A stretch of 56,124 bases of DNA from an uncultured Verrucomicrobia subdivision 3 bacterium. Its GTDB lineage: Bacteria > Verrucomicrobiota > Verrucomicrobiia > Limisphaerales > UBA11358. The stretch lies in contig CAITTG010000094.1 of the NCBI GenBank assembly GCA_903895255.1, forward strand, positions 1 to 56,124. Direction: 5' to 3'. Under the pieces are notes generated by a model that ran no database searches, was not told the origin of the DNA, and saw only the letters and a list, made by a program, of their open reading frames with translations. How positions within the stretch are numbered: position 1 is the first letter of the stretch; the number at the start of each line of letters is the position of its first letter. This document shows, in pieces, positions 35,769 through 44,491 of the stretch. The position numbers and the translations under genes are program-made.

Positions 35769-36238
35769 GTGAAACCGAAGGTTTATTTGGAAACGACAAT
35801 TCCGAGTTTATTAACCGCACGGCCCAGCCGGGATATTTCAGTGGCCGGCATGCAACAAACCACCCGGGATTGGTGGGACCAGCGAAGGCAACGGTATGAA
35901 TTGTTCGTTTCCACCCTGGTAATGAAAGAAGTGGAGCGTGGCGATGCCCGGGCGGCAGGTGAGCGGGTGGCCAGCTTGCGTGCTGCCAGGTGCTGCCCTA
36001 CTCGCGGGATGCAGAGAACCTCACTCGCGCCTTGCTGGCAAGTCGGTTGATTCCGGTGCGGGCGGAAACCGATGCCGCCCATGTCGCCACAGCCGCCGTG
36101 CATGGCATGGATTTTCTGCTGACGTGGAATTGCCGACACATTGCCAATGCCATAATATCGGAGCAATTGCGGGAAATCTGCGACCAGGAAGGCTTTCCCG
36201 CACCCGTTATCTGTACGCCGCATGAATTGATGATATAA
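35769..36238 (+). pseudogene. PIN-domain toxin-like gene, frameshifted
   Basis: Two frames together make one PIN-domain (VapC-like) protein of about 156 residues. The first (from a GTG at 35769) reads KPKVYLETTIPSLLTARPSRDI...DQRRQRYELFVSTLVMKEV with the first acidic residue E; the second (35990-36238) reads LPYSRDAENL, DAAHVATAAVHGMDFLLTWNCRHIANA and ends VICTPHELM. The shift lies between about 35970 and 35990. The family is a type II toxin ribonuclease usually followed by the small partner that is intact here at 36247. Inactive unless a sequencing error caused the shift. Confidence 0.8.
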
Positions 36239-36246
36239 TAGATGGT

Positions 36247-36471
36247 ATGAAGAACGAAATTCTGGAAGAAGTCTGGCGGGTCCGCGATGAAATCTCGGCC
36301 GAGTGCGGACACGACCTGAAGCGTTTGGCAGCGATGCTCCGGAAGGATGAGGCCAAATATGGGGATCGGCTGGTTTCTTATGCCCCGCTCAAATCCAAGG
36401 TTGTCATTCACAAACCTGCCGCCAAGGCGGAAAAACCCACTCGGGCCAAGCGCAAAGCCCTGCCAGCCTGA
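36247..36471 (+). CDS. Small partner (antitoxin-like) of the PIN gene
   Basis: A 74-residue protein: KNEILEEVWRVRDEISAECGHDLKRLAAMLRKDEAKYGDRLV is the pattern of the small proteins that follow PIN genes of this kind (E-x-WRVRDE...G-D-LKRLAAxLRxxE...G-DRLV). The start ATG follows the PIN stop by eight bases. It is intact although the toxin gene is broken. The C-terminal tail is rich in Lys, Ala and Pro. An in-frame relic of the same family follows at 36505. Confidence 0.65.
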   Translation: MKNEILEEVWRVRDEISAECGHDLKRLAAMLRKDEAKYGDRLVSYAPLKSKVVIHKPAAKAEKPTRAKRKALPA

Positions 36472-36504
36472 ACCAGGCACCAGGTTAGGACCAGCGGCGA
36501 TTAT

Positions 36505-36678
36505 TTGAAAGTCGTCCAGCCGGTACGGGAAACGCTGGCGACCCGGTATGATTATGACTTGCACCGGATGGTGGTCCACTTGCAGGAGGTTCAGGCCAGA
36601 CATGGGGACCGTTTGGTGTCGGCGCCAAAGAAGGCACGGCGCAACTTGTGCAACTTGTCCTTGCCCATATTAATCTGA
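36505..36678 (+). pseudogene. Second antitoxin-like relic
   Basis: In the same frame as the preceding gene, after its TGA, runs KVVQPVRETLATRYDYDLHRMVVHLQEVQARHGDRLVSAPKK to a TGA at 36676-36678. It has the same V-R-E...Y-D-x-D-L...Q-E...G-DRLVS pattern as the intact small gene. No ATG is available, only a TTG at 36505. It is probably a relic of another copy of the family. Confidence 0.5.
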
Positions 36679-36685
36679 CCTTTGG

Positions 36686-36866
36686 CCATCCGTAGTCAAA
36701 GTCCTTTCCCAACCAACTACCGCGTGAAGGGAATCAAATGGACTTGCGGGGTTTTAATCGGGGCGATGAGGGCATCGCCGGGGCGCAGGGCCAGTTCTTC
36801 GCAGGCGGAACGGGTCAGGAGGCCGGTCAAGGGGAAATCCCCGGCCGGGGTCACCCGGACTTGCGG
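36686..36866 (-). pseudogene. Copy of the modC 3' end
   Basis: This 181-base block lines up without a gap with 44461-44641, the end of modC plus about 30 bases after its stop, and differs by eye in about 17 positions. The copied part codes for the end of the TOBE-type domain (ALIALIKTPQVHLIPF). It is placed before the sugar isomerase, on the same strand as modC. Confidence 0.85.
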
Positions 36867-36890
36867 TCTTCGCTGCCATGAGCGCGAAGA

Positions 36891-37736
36891 TTATTCAGCC
36901 CACCATGCCTGGAGTCGGGCGGCGGAAATCTTCACCGGTTCCAACCCAAAAATCTCCAGCGTTGTGGCCCCGTCAAAACCAGCGCGTTTCAACGCCGATA
37001 CGATGGCTGGTATGCCCACCACCCCGTCGCCGAGAGCAATGGCAGCCATACCACAGCCAAAGGACTGGCCCCGCTGGGCCGCGAGGGTCGCCGGCATGTC
37101 TTTCCAATGGACATGGCCAATGCGCGGGCCAAAGGCTTTCACATAATCCAGCGGTTCCGCCCCGCCCAACCAGGAGTTGCCGGTGTCCAGGCACACCCCC
37201 ACGGTCTGCTCGTGACCGAGCCTTTCAAGCACTGCGCCCATCCCCTCCACGGTCCCACTCACCCGGCCATGCGGTTCCAACAGCAACTTCACCCCCAGTT
37301 CCTCCGCCCATTGCACGGGTGACCGGAGTTTCTCCACCATGGCAAAGATCTGCTCCGCCCGGGTCAGGTGCTCGCCATGCGCCGTCTTCGGATCCCCCTC
37401 GGTGGTGATCACATCGGGAATGCCCAGCAAGGCCGCCAGCCGGATGGCCTTGATGATTTCCGTCGTGCCGTATATGTCCGGGGCCGGGGGATCCAGCAGG
37501 TTGGCGTGGGCGCACAGGGCGGTGAGTTCAATCCCCGCCGCGGCGGCCAGGGCGCGAATTTTGGCCGGATGGCTGTCCAGGCTCACCGAGGCCGCGAACC
37601 CATACTCCACTCCGAGCATGCCGCCCTGATGATTATCCGTGAGGTCGGCATAGTGAATGCCCATTTCCTTGATGGCCTGAAACTGCCGTTCCATGGGGCG
37701 AAACGGTTCCACAAGGGCAAAGCAGCCGATTTTCAT
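36891..37736 (-). CDS. Sugar phosphate isomerase/epimerase (TIM barrel)
   Basis: A 281-residue AP-endonuclease-2-type TIM barrel: MKIGCFALVEPFRPMERQFQAIKEMGI at the start, ELTALCAHANLLDP, the metal-site strand VKLLLEPHGR (E), VGVCLDTGNSWL (D) and IGHVHWKDM (H). Such enzymes interconvert sugars or sugar acids, here presumably those freed by the glycoside hydrolase upstream. I chose the ATG at 37736 because it matches the paralogous opening at 40864 (MKTGCFALVELFRPSERRF). It is the last gene of the ThuA-Gfo/Idh-hydrolase cluster; 69 bases separate it from the hydrolase. Confidence 0.85.
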   Translation of the reverse strand: MKIGCFALVEPFRPMERQFQAIKEMGIHYADLTDNHQGGMLGVEYGFAASVSLDSHPAKIRALAAAAGIELTALCAHANLLDPPAPDIYGTTEIIKAIRLAALLGIPDVITTEGDPKTAHGEHLTRAEQIFAMVEKLRSPVQWAEELGVKLLLEPHGRVSGTVEGMGAVLERLGHEQTVGVCLDTGNSWLGGAEPLDYVKAFGPRIGHVHWKDMPATLAAQRGQSFGCGMAAIALGDGVVGIPAIVSALKRAGFDGATTLEIFGLEPVKISAARLQAWWAE

Positions 37737-37805
37737 AATGATAATTTGAGGTTGGGACTTGTCTGCATCCGGCATCCAGATGGAATGTTGGTTGTGGTAA
37801 TAAAT

Positions 37806-40775
37806 TCAAAGTGGCGCTTCCAATTCCTGGTCTTTTTGGATGACGACCACGGTCTGGTTCATCGCGGGGGCGGTGGCCGGCCAAAAGAGTTTTTCTCCGG
37901 CAGCGGTTTCGCCGGTGATGTAATACTCAAAGTCATCCGGGACCGCCGGCAGGGTCACGGTATGGACGGCGCGGGCGAAGTGGGTCACGGCATTTGTTGT
38001 CCACCCGCCACTTCCCAGTGGACGGAACCGCACGGTGATTTGGCGGACTGGTTCCTGATCAAGCGCGATGATGGTTAGTTTCAACGACTCGCCCTGCTGA
38101 ACACACGAGCGCACGGTCGGCACGATAAATTTTGCCGGGCCGGCATATTTTTTTGATGGCGCGGCCTCAGCCGGCAGCGGCGCACCGAGCGCCTTGACGA
38201 GTTCTGCGTCGTCAGCTTCCACGAAGTGTTCCTGGCCCCATGTGTGTTGTTCAAGGTTGGCGATCGTGCCGAGTTCACCCGGGGTGCTGGCGATGGCTGT
38301 TTGCAGCGTGAGCAACTGGGACCAAAGTTTGGCCAGTTTCACGCGTTGCGCCAGCGCTGCGGCAAGGGTTGTCCGGTTGGTTTTAACCGCCTGCATTAAT
38401 TGATCGAGCTGGCCACGGGCGCACTCGGCTTCGATCATCAACGCCATCGCCCGGTAAGTGTTCAGCCAATAATCAAAGCGGTCCCGATTGCCGGCCCCCT
38501 TGACGAGCGGGCGCAAGGCCGCCAGTTCATCCACGAAGGTGTATTGTGCTTTCACCTTGTCCCACGGCAGGTTGAGCGGAATCAAGGCCCCGGGACCATG
38601 CTTCCATAGGCTGGCTTGCGGCAGTGAAACACCGTCGATGGCCGCAAAAATCCGGCCTGCCGCCGCGGCGACCGTGTCACCGAAATTGACGCGGGCGAAA
38701 TCCCGATAGAAATCTTCAATTGGCATGGCGCGTTCTCGCGGCGCGGGCGCGGCGGTGACACCGCCGACCCGGTCTGCCTCATAATCCCCCAATCCGCCGC
38801 CGCCGCAGTTGATTTTTCGGGTATAGGTTTCACTGGCGAGTTGGTTGCCGGCTTTGGTCCGGCCGTTGATGACAATGCCGGCAATGCAGGGGAATTCGAC
38901 TTCCTTGATAAAGCCGATGACGAACGCGCCGTTGGTGACGGCAATATTATGAAAGCTGCAGTCGAGCGCCTGATTCCGGCCGGCCTTCGCAAACAGGTCC
39001 AGGTGGGTGAGAACTGGGCGCCCCTGAATTGTCACGCTGAACACCCGCCGGCCGGCGGCTTGGTAAACGGGCTCAATGAATTGAAGGGTGACAGTGTAGA
39101 TACCATCCGGCACGCTGAGTTGATAGCCGTCCAGGTCATACCGCACACTCTGATAGACTGCGGGCGTGGCGGCGCCAGCCACCGGCGCGGCAAAGCTGGC
39201 CGTTTTGCCGCCAAGCGCGCCTTCGCCAGTTTTCCGCGGCTTCACGGGAGTGGTGTCGAAGTTCGCGGGAACCCACGATTGATCCCACGCGGCCGCCGCG
39301 AGCGCGGCGATGTTCGGGGCCGGGGCTTTGGTGCGCCAGTGGATGCCAATCAGTCCGGTGCAGCCAAACCGGAGCGCGTCCACGGCATCGTAACGCATCC
39401 GCGCGGCCCATGGCTGGGGACCGACGAGGTTGGCATCATTTTCCAGCCATGGAATCGCCCATTTCGGGCGGTTGGTGAGGTTGGCAAAGGCCGGCTCTAC
39501 GCCCGCGTGGCCGGTCAGGCGGTTGATGCAACTCATCGGGGACGTCTGGGGGAGAAACTCATCCAGTGCCGCGCGGTTGTGCTGCGGCCCGAGCACCCAT
39601 CCGCTGGTGGCGAGCGTGAACGGATTATCGAGCGCCTTCAACGCGTCGAGCGCGGCTTGGATGTCTTCCGTGGTCTGCGCAAATTGGCCGGGGCTATTCC
39701 CTTTCCACGTCCAGTCCTCGGGTGTCCACAACCAGTAATAATCCACCGGGTAAAGGCGCGCGATGCGCTGGAACATGCCGGTATAAAGTTCGCGGCGGAC
39801 CTCAGAATCAGCGGGATTTTTCCCCAATTGCTTGAGATGTTCCTGCAGGGCTTTCGGAATCGTGAGCGGCGTTTCTGTGCCAAGGCAAGTTTTGACGCCA
39901 AGTTGGCGGGCCGCCGCGGTGATGACGCGGAATTGTTCACCCACGCGATTGAACAGTTCGTTGCAGAGTTCTGGCGTGGCCGGGCGCGGCGACATGCCTT
40001 GCATCACCGCAGGATCGTAAACGTCACTGGGAAAAAGCAGCGCCGCACCGCCGCAGAATTCACTGGTTTTCATCGGCTGGTAGCCCCAGTTATGATTGGC
40101 CGTGTTCGCCCAAAATGCGGGATAGCTGAACTGAACCTGGCCGTTCACGGCAAGGTCGTTGGTCAGGCCGATCCAGACCAGCGGTTCGGGGCCGAAGCCG
40201 CCTTCCGGGTAGCAGTGCAGGCCGAGGAAATTCATGCGCAATTTGGCCAGTTGGGAGACGTACGCCAAATAATCATCTTGATTCCACCAGTCCGGACCTT
40301 CGGGAAAATCGTGAAAGGGCTGAATCCCGCGCGTGTCGAACAACGGGGCGTGTGTCTCATCAACGGATGGAATGGTGAGGGCGATCTTTTGGTCGGGAAT
40401 CACATCCCCATGCAGATAAAACCGCACCCCCAATTTTTCGGCCAGATCGTAAGTGCCGTAAAGCACGGCCACCGCGCTGCCGCCGGAAACCGTCAGCGTA
40501 TGGCCGTCGCCTTGCAACCGATATTGTTGGCGCGCCAGTTTTTGATCCAGCTGCAAGGTGATGCCCTGGCCGGTTTTCTCGATGGGCAGCAATGCTCCGG
40601 TGCGAAGATAAATATAGCGGCGGAGTTCTTTCGCGGCGAGTTTCACGTTCACCGGCGCATCGGCGAGACAAACAATCACCGGCGTCCGCGGGGCTGAATC
40701 CGCCGCGCAGATTCGGCCCATGAGAAGAAGCCAAGCCAGGAGGAAGTGTCGAAATTTGCAGGATGCAGCGTTCAT
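37806..40775 (-). CDS. Secreted glycosidase-like protein with GH67-type N-domain and malectin-like domain
   Basis: A 989-residue exported protein. A signal peptide (FLLAWLLLMGRICAADS) is followed by a GH67/GH20-N-type beta/alpha domain (VNVKLAAKELRRYIYLRTGALLPI...LYGTYDLAEKLGVRFY), a long TIM-barrel-like region (LRMNFLGLHCYPEGG, YWLWTPEDWTW), and a malectin-like carbohydrate-binding domain (YDLDGYQLSVPDGIYTVTLQFIEP...VFSVTIQGRPVL, about 540-640). A helical and strand-rich tail follows. The substrate is likely a uronic acid- or glucose-decorated polysaccharide, but the family is not exact. It is the large gene of the cluster; the ATG overlaps a short relic by ATGA. Confidence 0.7.
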   Translation of the reverse strand: MNAASCKFRHFLLAWLLLMGRICAADSAPRTPVIVCLADAPVNVKLAAKELRRYIYLRTGALLPIEKTGQGITLQLDQKLARQQYRLQGDGHTLTVSGGSAVAVLYGTYDLAEKLGVRFYLHGDVIPDQKIALTIPSVDETHAPLFDTRGIQPFHDFPEGPDWWNQDDYLAYVSQLAKLRMNFLGLHCYPEGGFGPEPLVWIGLTNDLAVNGQVQFSYPAFWANTANHNWGYQPMKTSEFCGGAALLFPSDVYDPAVMQGMSPRPATPELCNELFNRVGEQFRVITAAARQLGVKTCLGTETPLTIPKALQEHLKQLGKNPADSEVRRELYTGMFQRIARLYPVDYYWLWTPEDWTWKGNSPGQFAQTTEDIQAALDALKALDNPFTLATSGWVLGPQHNRAALDEFLPQTSPMSCINRLTGHAGVEPAFANLTNRPKWAIPWLENDANLVGPQPWAARMRYDAVDALRFGCTGLIGIHWRTKAPAPNIAALAAAAWDQSWVPANFDTTPVKPRKTGEGALGGKTASFAAPVAGAATPAVYQSVRYDLDGYQLSVPDGIYTVTLQFIEPVYQAAGRRVFSVTIQGRPVLTHLDLFAKAGRNQALDCSFHNIAVTNGAFVIGFIKEVEFPCIAGIVINGRTKAGNQLASETYTRKINCGGGGLGDYEADRVGGVTAAPAPRERAMPIEDFYRDFARVNFGDTVAAAAGRIFAAIDGVSLPQASLWKHGPGALIPLNLPWDKVKAQYTFVDELAALRPLVKGAGNRDRFDYWLNTYRAMALMIEAECARGQLDQLMQAVKTNRTTLAAALAQRVKLAKLWSQLLTLQTAIASTPGELGTIANLEQHTWGQEHFVEADDAELVKALGAPLPAEAAPSKKYAGPAKFIVPTVRSCVQQGESLKLTIIALDQEPVRQITVRFRPLGSGGWTTNAVTHFARAVHTVTLPAVPDDFEYYITGETAAGEKLFWPATAPAMNQTVVVIQKDQELEAPL

Positions 40776-40864
40776 TCAGATTCAATGCCCGGGCTGCGAA
40801 TGAGTTTAAACCGCCGTTCACTGGGGCGAAAAAGTTCAACGAGCGCAAAGCAGCCGGTCTTCAT
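40772..40864 (-). pseudogene. Truncated paralogue of the sugar isomerase
   Basis: A 30-residue frame, MKTGCFALVELFRPSERRFK..., nearly copies the start of the isomerase at 37736 (MKIGCFALVEPFRPMERQFQ). It then stops in TGA, which overlaps the ATG of the hydrolase gene; its own ATG overlaps the stop of the fragment upstream. The rest of the isomerase is gone. Confidence 0.75.
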
Positions 40865-41055
40865 GGCAGATTTAATAATTTCGTTTTGGGTGAACAGGGC
40901 TTGCCCTGGGCCGGATCGGCGATGATCTGCCAGATCACTTGGTCTCCTTTGAGAAGCGCCAAAGAGTGCTCAGTTTGATGCCATGAATTTATCTCCACCG
41001 ATGAAGGCAGCCGGATGAACAATTCAAGCGCAGGCAAAGTGAGCATGGTTTTCAA
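40861..41055 (-). pseudogene. N-terminal relic, PmoA/DUF6807-like
   Basis: A 64-residue frame (LPALELFIRLPSSVEINSW...HSLALLKGDQVIWQIIADPAQGKP) resembles the opening of PmoA-like (DUF6807) proteins, which have a W-H-x...-V-W-Q-F...-D-P...-G-K-P stretch. The protein stops soon after, where the family continues for about 250 residues. It overlaps the isomerase relic by ATGA. Family match is from pattern only. Confidence 0.35.
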
Positions 41056-41076
41056 GCCGGATTTCCTAAAGGTAAA

Positions 41077-42414
41077 TCAACTTTGCTGCCAATCGCCCCG
41101 CACCTCGCATGTCATTTGCGCGTTCAATTCGACCGGGGCGATGATTTTATACGCCTGCGGATCCCACACCACCTCGCCACCGGTCTTGATGGCCATGAGT
41201 GAAAGGTGGCTCAACGCGTCCGAACGCACCGCGTCCTGGATGGGGGCAATGGAGGCGGAGCGGTCGCGCACGCTATCCACGAAGGATTTGTAATAGTGGT
41301 TGTGGTACAACACCCGTTTCGTCCCCTCGCAGGTCTTGAGTTTAAACCAGGCGGGGTTGCTCGCAGCGTAGCTGTTCCGGCTCACGCTCACCCAGCCCTT
41401 GGTGCCGAAAAAGGTCGTGCCGTTGCTTTCCCAGGTGTCCAGCCGGTAAGGCTTCACGAGGGGTTCCGCCACATTGCTGCTCATAAAGTGCATCGGGATG
41501 CCGTCGTGAAATTTAATATTCACATCCCAGGTCGCGCAGGTGTTGAACAGTCCATTGGGCGTGGGGGTTTTACCAGTGCCTTGAAAGGAAATGGGGCCTT
41601 TGGTGTCGGAATCCATGGCCCAGATGGCAATGTCCAACGGATGCGCCCCCCAGCCGGCGATGAAGCCCAGCGCGTAGTCCGCACAGTACCAGGAGCCCTT
41701 GTTGGTGATGCGGTCCGCCGTGCATGGCCGCATCGGCGCGGGCCCGAGGTACAAATCATAGTCCAGTCCGGGCGGCACGGGGATTTCCACCAGCGAACCA
41801 CCGCTGGTTCCGCCGGGCGCCCAGACCTCCATCCGCTGGAGCTCGCCGATGTAGCCGTTGAGCACCAGTTCCACCCCGCGTTTGATCATTTCCCCGCTGC
41901 GCTGCTGGGTGCCGTATTGAAAAATCCGGTCATGTTCCCGGCAGGTGTTCAGCATGGCCCGGTTTTGTTCCAGACTATGGCCGAGCGGCTTTTCCAGGTA
42001 GAGATCCTTGCCCGCGCGCACCGCCGCCAGCCCCATGGGCACGTGCCAGTGATCCGGCGCGACAATCACCACGGCATCCACGCTTTTATCCGCCAGCAAT
42101 TCACGAAAATCATTGTACAGCACCGGCTCCAAATGCTGCGCGTCGCGCACGAAGCCGGCGGCTTTCTCCCGCCGGGCGCGGTAAGGATCGCAGATCGCGA
42201 CCGAGGCCGCCGATTCCACGGTCAGAAAATTCCGCAAATCATTGGTCCCCTGGTAGCCCACGCCGATGTGACCGAGCTGGATTTTTTTGCTGGGGGTGTT
42301 CTCGCCGGCCAGCAAGCGCAGCGGAATAAAATTCGGGGCGGTCGCGGCGAGCAGCGCGGCTTGCAGTAATCCGCCGGCAAAGCGGCGGCGGGAGATGGCC
42401 GGGTTGGTTTTCAT
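41077..42414 (-). CDS. Gfo/Idh/MocA family oxidoreductase with Tat leader
   Basis: A 445-residue NAD(P)-dependent dehydrogenase. A twin-arginine leader (ISRRRFAGGLLQAALLAATA) precedes a Rossmann fold (IQLGHIGVGYQGTNDLRNF, GxGxxG-like) and the EKP motif (GKDLYLEKPLGHSLEQNRAM, with the K of EKP). The C-terminal Gfo/Idh domain follows (GFIAGWGAHPLDIAIWAMD). It probably oxidises sugars outside the cytoplasm or as a folded exported protein. The ATG at 42414 overlaps the thuA-like stop by ATGA; the 54-base longer frame lacks a leader. It forms an operon with ThuA. Confidence 0.9.
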   Translation of the reverse strand: MKTNPAISRRRFAGGLLQAALLAATAPNFIPLRLLAGENTPSKKIQLGHIGVGYQGTNDLRNFLTVESAASVAICDPYRARREKAAGFVRDAQHLEPVLYNDFRELLADKSVDAVVIVAPDHWHVPMGLAAVRAGKDLYLEKPLGHSLEQNRAMLNTCREHDRIFQYGTQQRSGEMIKRGVELVLNGYIGELQRMEVWAPGGTSGGSLVEIPVPPGLDYDLYLGPAPMRPCTADRITNKGSWYCADYALGFIAGWGAHPLDIAIWAMDSDTKGPISFQGTGKTPTPNGLFNTCATWDVNIKFHDGIPMHFMSSNVAEPLVKPYRLDTWESNGTTFFGTKGWVSVSRNSYAASNPAWFKLKTCEGTKRVLYHNHYYKSFVDSVRDRSASIAPIQDAVRSDALSHLSLMAIKTGGEVVWDPQAYKIIAPVELNAQMTCEVRGDWQQS

Positions 42415-43184
42415 GGGGAGTTTTTCGGGGTCGGGGGTTGGGTTGAAACGGTTCCGGTCGCGGCCCACTCGGTGCCGCGTTGCAATAAAAGTTTAAAGCC
42501 GGCCGACATCATCGCCTGAACGTTGTGGCCGAGCAGCAGGGTGAATCCCCTGCCCTGGCCAACTGCGGTGGCGAAGGCCATGGGCTCCGGTTTGCCCGTG
42601 CCGCCAAACTCCGGCTTCGGCGTCACCTCGGCCAGCACCTGTGCGCCGGGGGCCACTTGAGCATGCTGCCAAAATTCGTCAAAGGTCGGAAAATTCGCCA
42701 GACCAGAGGTCACCGGATGGCCCGTTGCCAGTAAGTGGATTTCATTCGTGTGCATTTTGCCGTGACTAGTGCCGTGCCCCCAGGTTGCCCCGGCGATTTG
42801 CTGAAATTCCGGCCAGTCGTAAAATCCCGCACTGCCCGCATGCACCACCACGAAGCCGTGACCGCTCCGGATAAAATCCATGAACGCCGCCCGCATCGCC
42901 CCGTCCCACACCTCGCCGGGTTGCTTGCGGCCAAAGGTGTTAAAATTGCTCAAGAGCACATCGTACTGGGTAAAAATCTCCGGGGTCAGTCCGGGCACAT
43001 TGGTGGTCACCGCCACGGCAAAGCGTCCGGAGTCCGCCAAAATCTGCCGCAGCACCGGGGTGGTGGCCCGCCAGTCATGGTTGTTTTCCCCCGTCAAAAT
43101 CAGAACCCGGATGGGCGCGGCCAGGGCCGCCCCGGCCATCCCGAGGGACAAACCGGCGATGAGTAACGCACGCGGGAATTTCAT
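42411..43184 (-). CDS. ThuA-domain secreted protein
   Basis: A 257-residue exported protein: a signal peptide (LLIAGLSLGMAGAALAA), then RVLILTGENNHDWRATTPVLRQIL, FTQYDVLLSNFNTFGRKQPG and the GHGFVVVHAGSAGF strand of the ThuA domain (glutamine amidotransferase-like fold; trehalose or disaccharide utilisation). In Verrucomicrobia these travel with Gfo/Idh dehydrogenases and TIM-barrel isomerases, as here. It is the first gene of the cluster and is divergent from the AraC regulator 59 bases away. Enzyme activity of ThuA proteins is not settled. Confidence 0.88.
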   Translation of the reverse strand: MKFPRALLIAGLSLGMAGAALAAPIRVLILTGENNHDWRATTPVLRQILADSGRFAVAVTTNVPGLTPEIFTQYDVLLSNFNTFGRKQPGEVWDGAMRAAFMDFIRSGHGFVVVHAGSAGFYDWPEFQQIAGATWGHGTSHGKMHTNEIHLLATGHPVTSGLANFPTFDEFWQHAQVAPGAQVLAEVTPKPEFGGTGKPEPMAFATAVGQGRGFTLLLGHNVQAMMSAGFKLLLQRGTEWAATGTVSTQPPTPKNSP

Positions 43185-43243
43185 GATTTGACTCTAGCCG
43201 TCCGCCCGCCTAACGTCGTCCAAAAAAGCGCGACTGGTAAATT
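43185..43243. promoter_or_regulatory. Shared control region between thuA-like and AraC genes
   Basis: A 59-base divergent spacer, the only place for the promoters of both the sugar operon and its AraC-type regulator. I see no perfect -35/-10 pair. Confidence 0.4.
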
Positions 43244-44275
43244 TTGAACAAACCCTCACCACGCCCCGCGGCCACCTTCCGGGCGGCCGCCGAATTGTTT
43301 CATGCGGACACCTGCACCCCGCTGGAAGCCGCCGCGCAGGCCGGCGGCGTGCGGCTGGCCGCCCTCGGCCGCGGCTCCTATCCCGGCCGCCGCCTGCCCG
43401 CGCAGGACCTCACCGAAGTCCCCTCCCTTGGTTACTGGGACGCCCGCGCGCGGCAGAGCTGGGGACTCGACTGGCACCGCAACGAGGGGATTGAGCTCAC
43501 CTTCCTCGCCGCCGGCCACCTGCCCTTTGCCGTGGAGCAACACACCGTGACCCTGGCCCCCGGCGACCTCACCATCACCCGCCCCTGGCAGCGCCACCGG
43601 GTGGGTGACCCGCATATTTCCGCCTCGCGGCTCATCTGGCTGATTCTGGACGTGGGCGTGCGCCGGCCCAACCAGCCCTGGCACTGGCCGGCCTGGCTGT
43701 TGCTCGCCCCGGCCACCTTGCAACGCCTCACCCGCCAGCTCCGCCACAATGAACGGCCCGTTTGGCCGGCCAACCCGGCCGTGGCCCGCTGCTTTGCCGC
43801 CCTCGGCCGCGCCGCGGAATCCCGGCCGACCAGTGAAAATCTCACCCGGTTAAAACTCATCATCAACGAACTCCTCCTCGCCCTCGCCGGCCTGCTGGAC
43901 GAACGCCGTCCGCGCCTCAATCCAGGCCTGACCTCCGCCGCCCGCACGGTGGAACTATTTCTCGCCGACCTTCCCCGCCGGGCTGACGAACCCTGGACCC
44001 TCGCCACCATGGCCGCCCAATGCGGCCTGGGCCGCAGCCATTTCAGCCACTACTGCCGGCAACTGACCAACCGCACGCCCATCGAGCACCTGGCCTGGTG
44101 CCGCGTGGAACGCGCCTGCGAACTTTTACTGCGCGAACCCGGTTGGTCCATCACCGACATTGCCTTTGCCAGCGGCTTCCAGTCCAGCCAGTATTTCGCC
44201 ACCGTCTTCGCCCGCCACAAAGGCCGCAGCCCCGTTGCCTGGCGCCGGTCGGCAGCCAGCACGAAAATTGAGTGA
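43244..44275 (+). CDS. AraC-family transcriptional regulator
   Basis: A 343-residue regulator. The N-terminal half has a cupin-like sensing domain (IELTFLAAGHLPFAVEQHTVTLAPGDLTITRPWQRHRVGDP, about 82-122). The C-terminal AraC HTH pair is complete: LATMAAQCGLGRSHFSHYCRQLTNRTPIEHL and WSITDIAFASGFQSSQYFATVFARHKGRSPVAWR. The start is a TTG at 43244; no in-frame ATG lies nearby and no later start preserves the whole domain. It is divergent from the sugar operon and is its likely regulator, with the sugar as the effector. Confidence 0.88.
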   Translation: MNKPSPRPAATFRAAAELFHADTCTPLEAAAQAGGVRLAALGRGSYPGRRLPAQDLTEVPSLGYWDARARQSWGLDWHRNEGIELTFLAAGHLPFAVEQHTVTLAPGDLTITRPWQRHRVGDPHISASRLIWLILDVGVRRPNQPWHWPAWLLLAPATLQRLTRQLRHNERPVWPANPAVARCFAALGRAAESRPTSENLTRLKLIINELLLALAGLLDERRPRLNPGLTSAARTVELFLADLPRRADEPWTLATMAAQCGLGRSHFSHYCRQLTNRTPIEHLAWCRVERACELLLREPGWSITDIAFASGFQSSQYFATVFARHKGRSPVAWRRSAASTKIE

Positions 44276-44491
44276 GCGACGCGGTAACAAGTCGCTGAAT
44301 AAAACCGCGCGTCTTCGTAGTATTGCCTTCACCCCCTCGTGTCCTCCGTTCCCCCCCTGTTCGAAATTCCGTGGTTTGCATTGATTATGGGACTTTAATA
44401 AATCTCTGGAACTTGAATCTTGGTGCTGGGAGCTTCCGCTTAATCCGTGTGCCTCTGTATCCATCCGTAGTCAAAGTCTTTTCCCAACCAG
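44276..44491. other. Spacer after modC and the AraC gene
   Basis: No gene. It includes the outer 31 bases of the block duplicated at 36686 (44461-44491). No terminator was found. It is C- and T-rich with TTC/CCT runs (44340-44390). Confidence 0.45.

Noticed and set aside
38841..40697. 618-residue open frame antisense to the glycosidase gene
   Set aside because: Mirror artefact of GC-rich codons; no domain, while the minus-strand gene has a signal peptide and domains.
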